From Sphagnum compactum (lineage: Eukaryota; Bryophyta; Sphagnopsida; Sphagnales), in assembly GCA_965153455.1 (NCBI GenBank), contig OZ234499.1, positions 8,428,271-8,492,270 of the forward strand: a stretch of 64,000 nt of DNA, read 5' to 3'. The notes beneath the pieces were generated by a model. The model ran no database searches. It worked only from the letters and a program-made list of their open reading frames with translations, and was not told where the DNA came from. The translations under genes were made by a program, and so were the position numbers. Shown in pieces: positions 34,217 through 47,049 of the stretch. Every line of letters begins with the position of its first letter. The stretch's first letter is position 1.

Positions 34217-37200
34217 ATGGGCAGCACAGCTACTGCTACAATGCAGCTGATAGTGATGCTTCTCTTCATGTATGGGGGATTAAGCTCTGTGTGTGGCCTG
34301 AGTTCAGAGCAAGCTGCATTACTGGCTTTCAAGCAGCAGCTGACTGTGCTAAACCAGAATGGTGGTGGCTCTGTTCTTGCAACATGGTCAAATATGTCTT
34401 CATCACCCTGCTCTTGGACAGGGGTTTCTTGCAACAATCTTGGTCAAGTCATTCAGCTCTGCCTCAACCAAACAGGCATCTCTGGCACCATAGCTCCTGA
34501 GCTTGGACTTCTCTCCCAATTGCAACATCTGGACCTGAGTGAGAATAACCTCAATGGAACCATCCCAATAGAGCTTGGAAGCCTCCTGAACTTGCAATAT
34601 CTGGACCTCAATTCAAACTATCTCCTGTCTGGCAGTGTACCCCAAGCACTCTTTGGTCACCCCGCGTTACAGTACCTTGATTTGAGCTACAATGGCTTTG
34701 TTGGTACCCTTCCCAATGTGCTTGCACAGGCTGTCAGCTTGCAAACTTTGGTCCTGAGCAACAATGCTTTCTTTGGCCTTATTCCACTGCAGATTGGACA
34801 GGTTTTGGGTTTGTCAAGGCTTGATTTGAGCACCAATTGCTTTTCAGGTCCTGTCCCTGTGGAGCTTGGAAATCTAGTCCACATCCAGTATTTGGATCTG
34901 AGTACCAACTCTCTTTCAGGGCACATCCCAGCAATTTTCACTATGACACAACTTCAGCATTTTGATATCAGTGGCAACTACCTTACAGGCCCCATTTCTC
35001 CACTCTTTGCCACACTGTCCAACTTGGTGTTTTTGAACTTGAGCAACAACTCTTTGTCAGGCAGCTTACCAGCAGAGATTTGGGGTATGACTCAACTGGT
35101 GGAGTTGGATGTTGGGGACAATTTGTTGACAGGGACTCTACCTAAAGAGGTTGGGAACCTAAAGAATCTACAGGGCTTCTTTTTTGGCAACAGTCGTCTA
35201 ACAGGGCCTATCCCTATGGAGATCTCACTGTGCACGAATTTGGTGAAGCTTGATCTTGGTGGCAACTCTTTCTCAGGTACTATACCAGATGCATTTGCCA
35301 ACATGAAGAGTTTGGTCACTTTGAACCTCCCAAGCTTGCAAGTCAATGGCACCATCCCTCCCTCACTTGGCAACTGCACCAACCTTCAGGTGTTCCCTCC
35401 TGCATATTGCAGTCCCAAAAACTGTTACTTGTTGAAGGAAAAGATTCCATGCAATTGAAGCTTTGCTTAGAAGAAAACATCTTTTTCCTTGTGAATGTGA
35501 TGGCTATATTGCATAAGTGAATTTCAAATTACCTTAGCCTTTTGGGATGTGAGCAGGTACTTGATCTTGCATTCAACTCCCTGACTGGCTCGATTCCTGA
35601 GGAGTTGGCTTCTCTTAATAAAGTCATCTCCTTCACTGTGGAGGACAACAGTCTGTCCGGCCCAATCCCAACATGGTTTGGCAACTGGAAAAGTGTGTCG
35701 AGTCTGCTTCTTTCGAAGAACATGTTCAATGGCAGCATCCCTATTGAGCTTGGCAACTTGCCCCAACTGCAAGATCTTGCTCTTGACAACAACATGCTAT
35801 CAGGCTCAATCCCATCAGAGCTCTGCAATGCCCTCTCATTGGAGACTTTAACTCTGAGCAAAAACAAGCTTACAGGGAGCATATTGGAAACTTTCCAGGA
35901 GTGCACAAATTTGACACAGATTGACCTCACGTCCAATGAGCTGTCAGGTCCTGTCCCTCCATACCTGGGAGAGCTTCCAGAGCTCCTCATTGTGTCATTG
36001 GGTAGTAACAACTTCTCAGGCAGTCTCCCAGATTCTCTATGGAGTTCAAAGACACTACTGGAGATTCAGGTAGATCACAACAACCTGACAGGGAGTCTAT
36101 CTCCTCTTGTGGGCACTCTATTGCCTTTGCAGAATCTGGTCCTCGACAACAACCATCTGGAGGGCCCCATTCCACTGGAAATTGGGAAACTTTTGAATTT
36201 GACGGTGCTGTCTATTTCAACCAACTTCTTGAGTGGGAGCATACCTGTTGAGCTTTGTAGCTGCATCCACCTGACAACACTCAACTTGGGGAGCAACATG
36301 CTCACAGGAGAAATTCCCACTCAGATAGGGGAGCTCATAAACCTGGATTACCTGGTACTTTCCCACAATAACATCACAGGACAGATTCCAAGTGGAATTT
36401 GTGCTGATTTTCAAGTCGTTGCAGTGCCCGTTTCAAGCTTCTTGCAGCATTATGGAACACTAGATCTATCTTGGAATAATCTTCTGGGGAACATTCCTCC
36501 TGAAATGGGTAACTGTGTAGTTCTGGTGGAGTTGATATTAGCTGGCAATCAACTTACAGGCAACATACCTCCTGAGCTTGCCCAGCTCACAAACCTCACA
36601 ACACTTGATTTGTCTTCCAATTCTCTTACTGGGTCCATTCCTGCACAATTTGGGGAGTCCCATAAACTGCAAGGTCTTAACCTAGCCTACAACAAGCTGA
36701 CTGGGGAAATTCCAGCTGAGTTGGGTGACATTGTGAGCCTTGTGCAGCTAAATCTCACTGGCAATTGCCTCTCTGGGCTGATCCCTAATCAGCTTGGTAA
36801 TCTTGTAGGCCTTTCTCACTTGGACTTGAGCAACAATCAGCTGATTGGGAACATTCCAGCATCTTTTGAAAACTTGGGCTCAATTGTTATCCTGAATCTG
36901 CAAAACAATCAGCTCAGAGGTACAATTGCCAGTCTCCTATCTCAAAGTGCAATCTTGCACCAAACACAGACACTAAATCTGAGCCATAACTCCTTGTTTG
37001 GTGCCATCCCCCCCAACCTTGGCAACCTCACTGGTTTGTCTTATCTAGATCTTCATGCAAATCATTTTTTTGGAGCAATTCCTTCCAGCCTTGGGTGCCT
37101 GACACAGCTCATGTACTTGGATCTTTCAGATAACCAACTCAGTGGTGATTTCCCTGAGAGCCTCTGCAATCTTGAGGACCTTGTGTTTTTTAACATTTCA

Positions 37201-38469
37201 TCAAATGAAATAGGTGGTACCATTCCAAATACTGGAGTTTGTCATACATTCAGTGTTCTTTCCTTTGCCAGCAACAATGGGCTGTGTGATCTGGCAACTC
37301 CTTGTGGGAAGCAAGCATCATCCCCAATGGGAATTGGTGACATTTTTGGTATCACAATTGGAATAGTTGTTGCTTCTTTGACCATAGTATTTGCAGCAAT
37401 GAGATGGCAGATGATGATGCAGCAAAATGCCCGCATCAAGGATGCTGAGAAGACAAAGCTGACTATGGGTCCTGGCTCATGTGTACATGAGGATAAAGAT
37501 CACAAGGAGCCCTTGAGCATCAATGTGGCCATGTTTGAGTGGCCCCTGCTGCGGCTGATGCTTGCAGATATTTTGCAAGCAACAAACAACTTTTGCAAAA
37601 CCAACATCATTGGGGATGGAGGATTTGGGACAGTATACAAGGCCGTGCTTCCTGATGGAAGAACTGTGGCTATCAAGAAGCTTGGGCAGGCACGCACACA
37701 AGGAAATAGAGAGTTCCTTGCAGAGATGGAGACACTGGGCAAAGTGAAGCACCAAAATCTGGTACCATTGTTGGGGTATTGTGCATTTGGAGAGGAAAAA
37801 TTGCTAGTTTATGAGTACATGGTGAATGGAAGCCTTGACATTTGGCTTCGCAACCGTGCAGATGCTATTGAGGTTCTAGACTGGCCCAAGCGCTTCAAAA
37901 TTGCCATGGGATCTGCTCGAGGTCTGGCCTTTCTCCATCATGGTTTCATCCCCCACATCATCCATCGCGACATGAAAGCCAGCAACATTCTCTTGGATTC
38001 TGACTTTGAGCCAAGAATTGCAGATTTTGGGCTTGCCCGATTGATAAGTGCTTATGACACCCATGTGAGCACAGACATTGCAGGTACTTTTGGGTACATC
38101 CCTCCTGAGTATGGCCAGAGTTGGCGCTCAACAACCCGTGGAGATGTGTACAGCTACGGAGTCATACTGTTGGAGCTTCTTACAGGGAAGGAGCCAACAG
38201 GTGCAGATTTCAAGGAAATTGAGGGTGGGAACCTTGTGGGTTGGGTGCATCAGATGATTAAGGAAGGGAAAGGTCCAGATGTACTTGATTTGATGACATC
38301 ATGTGGACCTTCAAAGATACAGATGCTCAAAGTGCTCCACATTGCCACCCTGTGTACAGCAGAAGATCCTCTCCGGCGCCCTACTATGCAGCAGGTTGTC
38401 AAATCTCTCAAGGATGCAGAGGATGCGGAGGAGGATGTTCAACATAAACTGTCCCCATCAATTGTCTAA
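34217..38469 (+). CDS. EMS1-like: EMS1/EXS-like LRR receptor kinase
   Basis: Two exons, 34217-35389 and 35557-38469, join in phase 0 across a 167-base intron (CAG|GTGTTC ... GAGCAG|GTACTT), giving about 1361 aa. A signal peptide (MGSTATATMQLIVMLLF...) is followed by an LRRNT cap with a CSWTGVSC motif and roughly 36 leucine-rich repeats. Near residue 675 comes the short break DFQVVAVPVSSFLQHYGTLD, characteristic of the EMS1 group. A membrane helix spans about 987-1007, then the kinase: glycine loop GDGGFGTVYKA (from 1077), catalytic Lys1098 in VAIKK, HRD Asp1196, DFG Asp1214 and IPPEYGQSWRSTTRGDVYSYG. All kinase residues needed for activity are present, in an RD-type domain. In Arabidopsis EMS1 perceives the small secreted protein TPD1 during anther cell fate; a sporangium role here is inference. 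It is longer than Arabidopsis EMS1 (about 1190 aa), mostly through extra repeats. The frame is open back to 34157, but the first ATG is 34217. Confidence 0.93.
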
Positions 38470-41135
38470 ATTCCCAGGTCTGTATTTTTACATATGTGTT
38501 GAATGGCCTATAACATCTCCACACAGATAACTCTTCTACAGAAATTAATGATAGCATCTAAGAAATTTGGGTACTGTGGATCTAATAGAAAGCTGATGAA
38601 AGTGTGTGAATTGTGAGTTGCAGTTTGCAGGAGCCCTGAATTGATGGCATTCTGCTTCTAAGTTGTACACTACAAAATGGGTTCACTGGACAGTTTTGTC
38701 AGCTCCATGTTCAGAACATTTTTCCCCCCTCACTGGTGACTCATGACACAAAGTTTGGGAAGCTGGGAGCTATGAGCATGTTACAGATTTCTTAATCACA
38801 GGAAGCCTAGCTGCCAGTAGTTTTTCCTTCAAAGCTTAGGTAATGCTATGAACAGCATTTCATTGCAAGATCACCTTGAGAGCATATATGTTACCCAGAA
38901 AGCATGGCAAGTAATTTTTGCCTTTGTGCAGACAAGGCGTTTTTTCCATTGTTTCCCATGAGGTGTTTAGTATCTTGAACTACCTTTGGTAATGTGGTGG
39001 TTGATCGACAGTTTTCCTCAGTTTTGGGCATTGTTGCCCATCGACAGCACACCAGACCATATGATCTTTGAGCTCTCTTGTACAATATCAAATCAGAGCA
39101 GAAACCAGATTGCATGATATATCAATCGCCTGGTTTGCACAAATTTTGCAGTCCTGGTCCAGCAACTGTAACAAGAGTCCCAATGTTTTCATTTAGGTCA
39201 CACTAAGTGCATTTGGCAAGCATTTTCTTCAGGATGATTCGCGGGGAGACCCACTTGGAACTAAAACAGTCCGACAAGTTTGTGTAGAAAATAAGAGAAT
39301 TGAAGCATCTTTGTTTTCAGATTCTAAACAACAAACACTAGTACAACTCCTGAAGTTCAATCGTACATGCTTACTAAGTTACATGGGAAGCATTGAAAGC
39401 AGTAACCACTAAGGTTGATGAACTCCCCACAAACACTGTTTTTCTCAAGACCTATGAATTCAGCCTCTTGAACTTTCAACCTATCTGTAAATGTAAGAGA
39501 TGGGACTGAGTCCTGTACTGACTTTAGATACTTGGGAGGATATTGAAATGATATCTGAGCTCAGATTTTGAATGATGTCTCAATCATTGCTTGCGTAGAA
39601 ATCTGACATTTGACTCCTGACCATCATGATTTGCAGTGTCAAAGAAGGCTTCAAAATTCTGGAAACTACATGACAGAGAACTGTGAAGGAGATTCAAGAG
39701 CCAAGGGTTTTGGGTTTCATCATTGTGCAGGGCATCACCAGACCCTGAACCCTTTCAAACAGCAGCAACAGCAACAAGTTTTGAGGTTCAACAATGATTT
39801 TCAAGCAGGGTTCAAGATCCTCCTCCTCCTCACTTGGTTTTGTGAGTGCAAAAGCCAACAACCAAAGCCATTAGTGCTTGCTTGCTGTGAACCTTTCAAG
39901 GAAGAAGACTTGCAACTTTCTAGGCATTGTAGGATCACAGATTGCAATCAAGCAATGATCACGAATCTTGATCAAGTGAAAAAATTCGACAACACTTACA
40001 AGAGAACTGTCTGCGTTGACAATGATCTTCAGATCTCGATGTCAGAAATAGAAGTTCAAAAATTCAAAAATTACTTCACAAATCTTAAATTTTAAAATAA
40101 ATAAATTATTTGGCAATTATGTGCCGAACTCGCACAAGGTACTACTGTATTAATACACCCATGGTGATACAAGGTCACGACATAGACAAAGATAATTGAT
40201 GTCCATATAAGCCATAGCCATGTATGCCATGAACTCAACTTCTTCAATGCAAAGGGTGAGAAAAAGTGTTCATAAAAATGACCTTTGAATGAATGATAGA
40301 TGATTCAATAAAATCAATCCACTCATATGCAGTGTGCTTGCAATCGCCACCAGCCAGGCTAGAGCTAGATGGAGACAACTCCACCGCGATACCACCAAGG
40401 ATTCATTCAAAACAACCGAGGCAGCAGCAGCAGCAGCAGCGACAATGGATTCGAATTCTTGTTGAAACGACGACGACGACGGATCTCGACAAGCTGCTGC
40501 TGCTGCTGATGACACACACTACTGAGGAGGCATGATCTGTGAATTCGGTTTTGAATCCTTCGTTCCTTCGTTCCTTTCTTCGCTTGAATTACAACGCTCT
40601 CTCTCTGTGATTTGTCGTGATCACGAGGAGCTTCCTACCTTCCATCGCCGCCATCCGAGAGGCATCGAAAGCCTTGATCTGGATCCAGATCAAAGAACCG
40701 TGGAAATGATGCAGTTGTAGTAAGAAGTGTACGTAAATTGATCAATCCCAACCTGAAGTCTTCTCTCCCACAAGCGATCTCTAGAAAAAAAAACACTCGG
40801 GGGTTAATCTATGATCATCAGCTGCATGATCTGATTCTGGAGATTTCTCTTAAATCCTGCACCGACCAGAAATGTGAGGAAAGAGATCTGCAAGAGAGAG
40901 AGAGAGAGCCTGAGAGATCTGTAAGATCTCTTAGAGATTTGGAAGATTACTAGGACTATGCAAGCAAGCTTGTGTTCTGAGCAAGAACATTGAAGCTGAA
41001 TCAATGAATGCAAAGTCGCTTGAAGATTAGAAATATGCACAGCTTGTGTTCTGAGAGTAGATAATAGCGGCAGCAAGAATATCATTGAAGCTGTCAAAAG
41101 CATTCATCAAGGGAAGGAAATTGCAACAAACCACG
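38470..41135 (+). other. kinase 3' flank and MYB upstream region
   Basis: The first few hundred bases are probably the kinase 3'UTR. From about 39600 onwards the sequence contains CAG-rich runs (39762-39777, 40420-40440), a CGACGACGACGACGG run (about 40465), CTGCTGCTG (40495-40508) and a CTCTCTCTCTGTG tract (40593-40608). These are typical of plant leaders, and an AGAGAGAGAGAG run sits at 40893-40908. Frames of up to 161 codons here are Gln-rich or basic and show no domain. Leader exons of the MYB gene may lie here. Confidence 0.35.
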
Positions 41136-42910
41136 ATGCAGAAAACTTGCAACAACAAACAGTCTTCGTCCAGGGTCAAGAACTCCCGCAAGCAGCAAAA
41201 GCGACAGCAGCAGCAGACCTCATCAGCCGGCATCCTCAACCACAACAACAACAATAACAACCTCATGAACAGTTCTCTTAACCCCACAACCAGTGACTCC
41301 AGCAATTCCCCATCTTCGAATAGCAGTAGTAGTACTGAGAGAGCTTTGACACCATCCACAATTCGGAAGCCTGGAACAACGAAGGGCACCTGGACTAGGG
41401 AACAGGTGAACAGAGCTTCCTTGTATCTGTCGAGCTTGAATCTTCTTGCAGAAATCTGTTTGAAGATGAACACATACAATTCGTTGTAACAGCTGCGTCT
41501 TGTCGGATATGGATGCAGGACGAGTGCCTACGTACAGCAGTGCAGCGCTTCAAAGGCCGGTCCTGGAAAAAGATCGGTAGGTGGAAAAGGAGGAAAATCT
41601 TGTGCTCTCTTTCTCTCTATGTATGTTGTTACTTTTTCAATTCTGATGATCATGCGCAGAATGCGAAGCAATCAAAACTCCTCCGCTCGCGAACGTCCTT
41701 CCTTCCTTGCATACAGTTTTCACAACATCTGACAGTGTTGAGACCTGTGGTGGGACTGGAAATTTGCATGCAGCGGCGTGTCTGGACAATCGCACCGATG
41801 TGCAGTGTTTGCATCGATGGCAGAAAGTGCTGAATCCCAATCTCGTCAAGGGATACTGGACCGCTGAGGTTCTCTTGCATGCATTCTCATCACTCCTCCT
41901 TCTTCGTCCAGATTCTCTGTCTGTTCATACTCAAGTGCGTATTTTGCTGGACTGAGGAATCATGCACAGAGACACGAGAGAGAGAGAGACAGAGACAGAG
42001 TGAGCAAATCTCTCACGAGGACCTCTCATCCACAAAATCCGAAGAAGCAGCTCACAGTATGTATGTATACCTAGCAGGAAGACGAGCGCATCAAGGAGCT
42101 GGTGGGTCTGTTCGGGACGAAACGATGGGCGGCCATAGCTCGCTGCATCCCTGGTCGCATTGGGAAGCAGTGCCGTGAAAGGTAGGTTTGCCTCTCAGAA
42201 GGCTCCGGGATTCTCGTTTGCAATTCTGAAGAGAAGCAGCGATTTTCCCTGTTGGGTGAGTGAAGGAGATTTCTGATGCCCGGATCTTCGTCGAAATCGT
42301 CGTCGTTGTCGTGTGTATACAGGTGGTATAATCATTTGGATCCCAGCATCAACAGAGATCCATGGACACCTCAGGAGGATGCAACGTTGATGCAAGCTCA
42401 TCGGAACTTCGGCAACAAATGGGCTGACATCGCCAAGCTTCTCCCTGGCAGGTTTATTCTCCATCTTCACCCAGTAATGATTTCAGTGCAAGCTCAGTGC
42501 TCCAAGGCTTTAGACTCGCATTTTATGTCTTTTGTGACAGAATTCTAATTAGCCTATTGTGCCCTTCGATGAGCTCACTTGACAGATCCGACAATGCCAT
42601 CAAGAACCGCTTCAACAGCGCATTGAAGAAGATCCACGGTCCACCAAGCTCTCCTGCTGCGTACAACAACAACAACAACAACAGCAGTCATCTCTGCTGC
42701 AGCAGCATCACTGATTTCCCATTTCTGGTGGGGGTGGAGACCCTGGAGTTGTTGCCTAACATGGAGACTCAAATGGACCCAAATCAAACCTCTTACCACT
42801 CTGCTGGGTCAACCCACTCGGTGGAGACTTTCAACATCATCAACACTATGGCCGATTTCTTTGTGGGAGACTGCAGTGCAGCTGATACTGATTTTACAAC
42901 AATGCAGTGA
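41136..42910 (+). CDS. MYB3R-like: three-repeat MYB transcription factor (short MYB3R)
   Basis: Six exons join in phase: 41136-41405, 41519-41576, 41774-41868, 42078-42181, 42323-42451 and 42586-42910, giving 326 aa. After a Gln/Asn/Ser-rich N-terminus come R1 (KGTWTREQDE...RFKGRSWKKIA, RTDVQCLHRWQKVLNP), R2 (KGYWTAEEDERIKEL, PGRIGKQCRERWYNHLDP) and R3 (RDPWTPQEDATLM, GNKWADIAKLLPGR, SDNAIKNRFNSALKK). Core aromatic residues are W86, W106, W125 / W138, W158, W177 / W190, W209, F228. Plant MYB3R proteins act in the nucleus and control G2/M-phase genes through MSA elements. Here R3 ends in Phe instead of the usual Trp, and only about 92 aa follow R3, far less than typical plant MYB3Rs. The tail has an Asn run and a Cys pair but no motif I recognise. 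The ATG at 41136 is the first in its frame, although upstream exons are possible. Confidence 0.9.
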
Positions 42911-45649
42911 AGAATTCCTGGTGGGTTGTTGTTTTTCCTCTAGATCAAATTGCTGCCAAATTTCCAGAAGAATTTATTTGTTCTAAGCTCTCGCTTGGAT
43001 TAGACCAGAATTCTGAACAAACTGACCTGATCCAAAATGGTTTCCCCAGACCATGATCTCTTGCATGTGTAGACTCACTCTAACTCAGGAAGTTGATCGT
43101 ATCTCTGTGCTCTCATGTGTCTCCCCTGTATAGGAATTGGCATTGACTGGAGAAAGATCATAAGCAGCAGCATCAACATCAGCATCATCATCATCAGCAT
43201 CAGACTGCACATAGATGAATACAATTGTACTCTTTCCTCAGCATCATGGGTGATTGATTGAGTGCTCTGGGGAGTGGAGAAGTGGAGCTCTTATTGACAA
43301 TATCCAAAAGCTTCAGAATTATGGATTAGACCTGGCAACCTGATCTCCAACCATGAGTAGTAGTATCATTAGATATGTCTCTGTATGTATGTATGTATTC
43401 ATGTCTGCTGTGCTATTGTAGACCAGTTTCTCCAGAAATCAGAGGAGGAGAGGGGATGCTTTTGACAAATGCTAGATGATGCAGGACAGAAATTGTTGTC
43501 ACACAGAAAACTGAGAACTTGAAAGCTCAACCAAGTCTCAGGCATTATTGTCCAATCTGCAAAGTTCCCTAGTTCCTGAAACCTTTTGTTTTGTGAAGAA
43601 GAAGACAAGGAAGACAGAAGAACTCAGTAATGTAATTTTTTTTGCTAATGCTTGCTTTGTTAGTGTGCTTGCAGACCAATAGTCTTGAAGGGGTGATGAC
43701 TTACTCCCATGACTTGTGCAAGTATGCAGTCTGAACATAGACTAGTTCTTTCTTTCACAGCTACTGTGAGTGGGGTGCTGGTTGTTGTTTGTTTGTTTGC
43801 TTGCTCTTGTAGGGGAGATGATCATTTCATTTCTTTGGAGCTCAGGGGTCTGAAGAGAACAAACTTTCTTTTTCTCTGTTTGAATAGAAGTCCTGTGTGT
43901 TAGATTGATCCTGAAGCAAAATTTGGATCTGATTCTTGGTAGCAATTTCCTTCCAGTAGTCTGCAAGGAATTAGGACCAGGATCTTTGGTATGTAGGTAC
44001 TGATAGAATTTGGATAGTAGTTGCTTCTTGTGTTCTTCTTGTTGTAGAATTGGAGTGTGAATTAGTAGTAGCTGGGAAGGCAAAGAGATGATACATTCTT
44101 TGTTGCAGATTTTGAGAGGAAGAGATTTGAAGACTGTCCCAGACCAGTGTGAAATGAGCAAAGGTTTGTGTCACACATTTTTCACAAGGCTCAGACCAGA
44201 GTGAAATGAGCAAAGGTACTACTGTGCATCCCAGATTCAGCTTTGCAGAAGGATTGAGGAAGCTGGAGGGTTCAAGTGGTAGTGAACAGAGTGCTTCTGG
44301 AATTGGGCTGTCATGGTTTCCAATCAGCAGCTCATTGATTTCTAGTGTCACTTTGTGCGGTTGCATTGGGTTGTGATTCCCATATCAGTATGCAGGATCT
44401 CACAAACAGAGCAGGTATCTTCACCTTCCATATGCTGGCTGCTGCCACAGCATTTCAGAGTTGGGAGGAGAATTGGGGGCGAGGAACTACTTCAGGGGTC
44501 ATATATACGTACTGTCCATACTGTCATCTCCTTTCCCTTGAATCCTAAACCTCAATTTTGCAGTTGCAAATGTGTCAAAGCTTTTTCCAATTTCTTTCTT
44601 CATCCTTCAACTGGAATAGGATCTGGGATTTGGTGGGATAAATATTGCAATGCCAAAGTGAGAGTATTCTTCCAGCAGTAAGAGACTCCTACTGTCATTT
44701 GCTTGTACAACAGAAGGTAATCCCTTGCTGCTGCAATCTGATCCGTCAAGCAGACTTTCCATTTTGATGTAGGATGCAGGATATGAAAGCAAGTTGAAAA
44801 TCTTCTTGGCTTCGAATAGAGAAATGTGTTACAGCAAGCTGGTGCTGAGCTTTCTGCAATTGGCTGCCATCACTTACCCACATGATCCTCCTGAGTCCTC
44901 TTTTGTCTTCTGGCAACATTTCAGTAAATTTCTCACATTTTTGCATTATACACTCTAAAGGTTGAATATGGTTTTTGTACCAGCTGGAGGAATAGATGCA
45001 ACTTCTATTCTTGAGGTTTATGTAACATTCCATTCTTGTTTCTCATTATTGCTAGGCAGGTCTGACAAGGAATGCAAGTGTGGATAGATGGGGCATTTTG
45101 ATGAGAATTATACTGGAAGTCCTATGAGTGTTTTCGTGGCACAATCCCATCCATTTTCAGGTAGCAGAAAACATGTTTTGATAGCATTGTTTAGATTGTA
45201 CTAAATGGAAGGCTATTATACACTGTGTGTGCAGAGCACAATTGATATGAGATTGTGAAGCATTTGCAAGACAGGAAGCATTGGTAGTGGAATGACAGGT
45301 TCAAATAGCATAAAAGATGCTCCAGCAGCCTTGAAGAAATGCTGGCATAGGTATCACAGTTGCAGATGCTATGGATGTGGCTCAGAGATAACAACCTGTG
45401 GGCTTTCAGTTTTGATTTCTGCTGCTGGCATTATTGATTTGACAGTTTGACTGCTCTCCCTTCATGGTGCTCATCGTTGCCATCCTTAATGATGGTGTCT
45501 CATCTACAAAACATGGATTCTATGATTCATTCGAGTACACAGATGCTATACCCAAATGTGGAGCTACTTGTCCTGTCCTTGGTGCCTAATTGTTTCCTCT
45601 TTTTCCCTGGCACAGATGGATCGCATATGCACACCAGTCTCTAACATGC
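42911..45649 (+). other. MYB 3' flank, no further gene identified
   Basis: Probably starts with the MYB 3'UTR. It includes a CATCAGCATCATCATC-type run (43168-43203), a TATGTATGTATG run (43383-43397) and a 55-bp-spaced direct repeat of CAGACCAG-GTGAAATGAGCA (44138 and 44193). Frames of up to 139 codons on either strand show no known domain. Confidence 0.35.
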
Positions 45650-45895
45650 AAGTGTAGAGTTCAGGTATCTGATGAGTGCCATATTAACTTATCTACACCC
45701 ACTGTCGGCCAAGAGCTGATGAAGTCAATGGGCAGTCCTGGCAGCTGGTCACTGCTATTCATGATGGAGCTGATGGTCCAATATATTTTGTGATTGACAC
45801 TTCAAAGGTTATGACCTCATTCATTCTTGGAATTCTAGTTCTTCAAGTGTGATTTGTGGAGTATCTCTGCAGTTTCTTAGATTTTATCTGATGAG
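45650..45895 (+). repeat. dispersed repeat E, copy 2
   Basis: Partner of 14936-15235. One plus-strand frame is open across the middle and reads ADEVNGQSWQLVTAIHDGAD and then GPIYFVIDTSKVMTS. It has coding-like composition, but stop codons and frame changes precede it. I do not recognise the protein. Both copies lie downstream of transcription-factor genes, which may be coincidence. Confidence 0.55.
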
Positions 45896-47045
45896 TCCCA
45901 CTGGGAATAGGATACAGGGAGCAACTTTCATTCATTGCAGTTTGTGCAACATGGGGATTTTGCCAATGTCCAATGCATAATTTGGGTGGAGATGGGCTGG
46001 AGTCATTTGGCTTTACAATCTCGTCTTCTACATGCCCAGCTTCACCCCCATCAAGTTTTAGATTCAGTATATTGCAAGTGATTCAGAGGGCATGGAAAGA
46101 CTCCACCATGATTTTGGCACACTTTCAAAAGGCTAAAAGTTTATGCTTACGTAGTCTTGACTCCAAACACAGGAACATATGATTTCTAATATTCGCCGAC
46201 TTATATGGGCTCCAAGAGGACAACATTGGGCAAAGCCTATGGGACAAAGTGGGGTGCTATTGGCAACATGTTTGAAAACACATTGGGATCTTGGGTAACA
46301 TATTGGGAACTGAATTGGGAACTTTATGGAACTTGATGGGAACATATTGGGAACTAAAAATTCCAAAAACTTGAACACACCCTATCCTTCACAACAGGGA
46401 AAAAAATGAATATATTGGGTGCGTGCTGCAATTCATTATTGGTTGAGCAAAATTTCTATTTACTAGGTCTGCACAATTCATGCCCCTAGCGTTACCCTAC
46501 TAGGCCAAAATAGATGATGAACACAATTAATAATTATGTATATTGTTTAATCTTACTGCAAATATAACAAATTCTTGATTTGGGCATTTGAAATGTGTGC
46601 ATTTGTAAAATTGGATATGTCCTTACAAGATCTTAAGAAATAGATTGCAAATAATAAGTGATTCATCCATAGAAGGATGATATTTTAGAAGGTTAGTATC
46701 CGGCATAATGTTATTGGCTTGAAGTTGATGAATGATGATGTGTATCATATGTATTATGTATATGAATGGTGTTCATAATTCATGGAAATATTTAAAGGGT
46801 TGTGTGTGAATCTTGTAGCTCTTTCTTTTTCATATTTTCATGTTGTTAATTTCTTATCAAGTCATGATAATAATTTTTTTTGTGTAATGAACCTATGATG
46901 CAATAAATGCATATGTTAAGATTGTGACAATGTTCACAAGAAAAGACTTTCGTGAATTATTATTATTAAAAACTTGTAAATCTTTATTTAGAAACACATC
47001 ATAGATTAAGGAAATGCACAAAGGAGTAAAATAAAGGAAAGGGGA
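45896..47045. other. intergenic DNA, no gene seen
   Basis: A short degenerate repeat of ACATATTGGGAACT-like units occupies about 46255-46365. The rest is AT-rich without credible frames. Confidence 0.4.
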
Positions 47046-47049
47046 GAAA

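Noticed and set aside
35529-36011. 160-codon minus frame opposite the kinase ectodomain
   Set aside because: Antisense shadow of LRR coding sequence. LRR codon bias commonly leaves the opposite strand open.
39610-40095. 161-codon plus frame with a Gln run
   Set aside because: No recognisable domain. The Gln run comes from CAG-type simple sequence, and the frame does not extend by splicing to the MYB gene.
40270-40535. Ala-rich and Gln-rich frames on opposite strands
   Set aside because: Both arise from the CAG/CTG and CGA trinucleotide runs in the MYB upstream region.
41085-41135. N-terminal extension of the MYB frame
   Set aside because: No ATG upstream of 41136 in this frame; the extension would need a TTG start.
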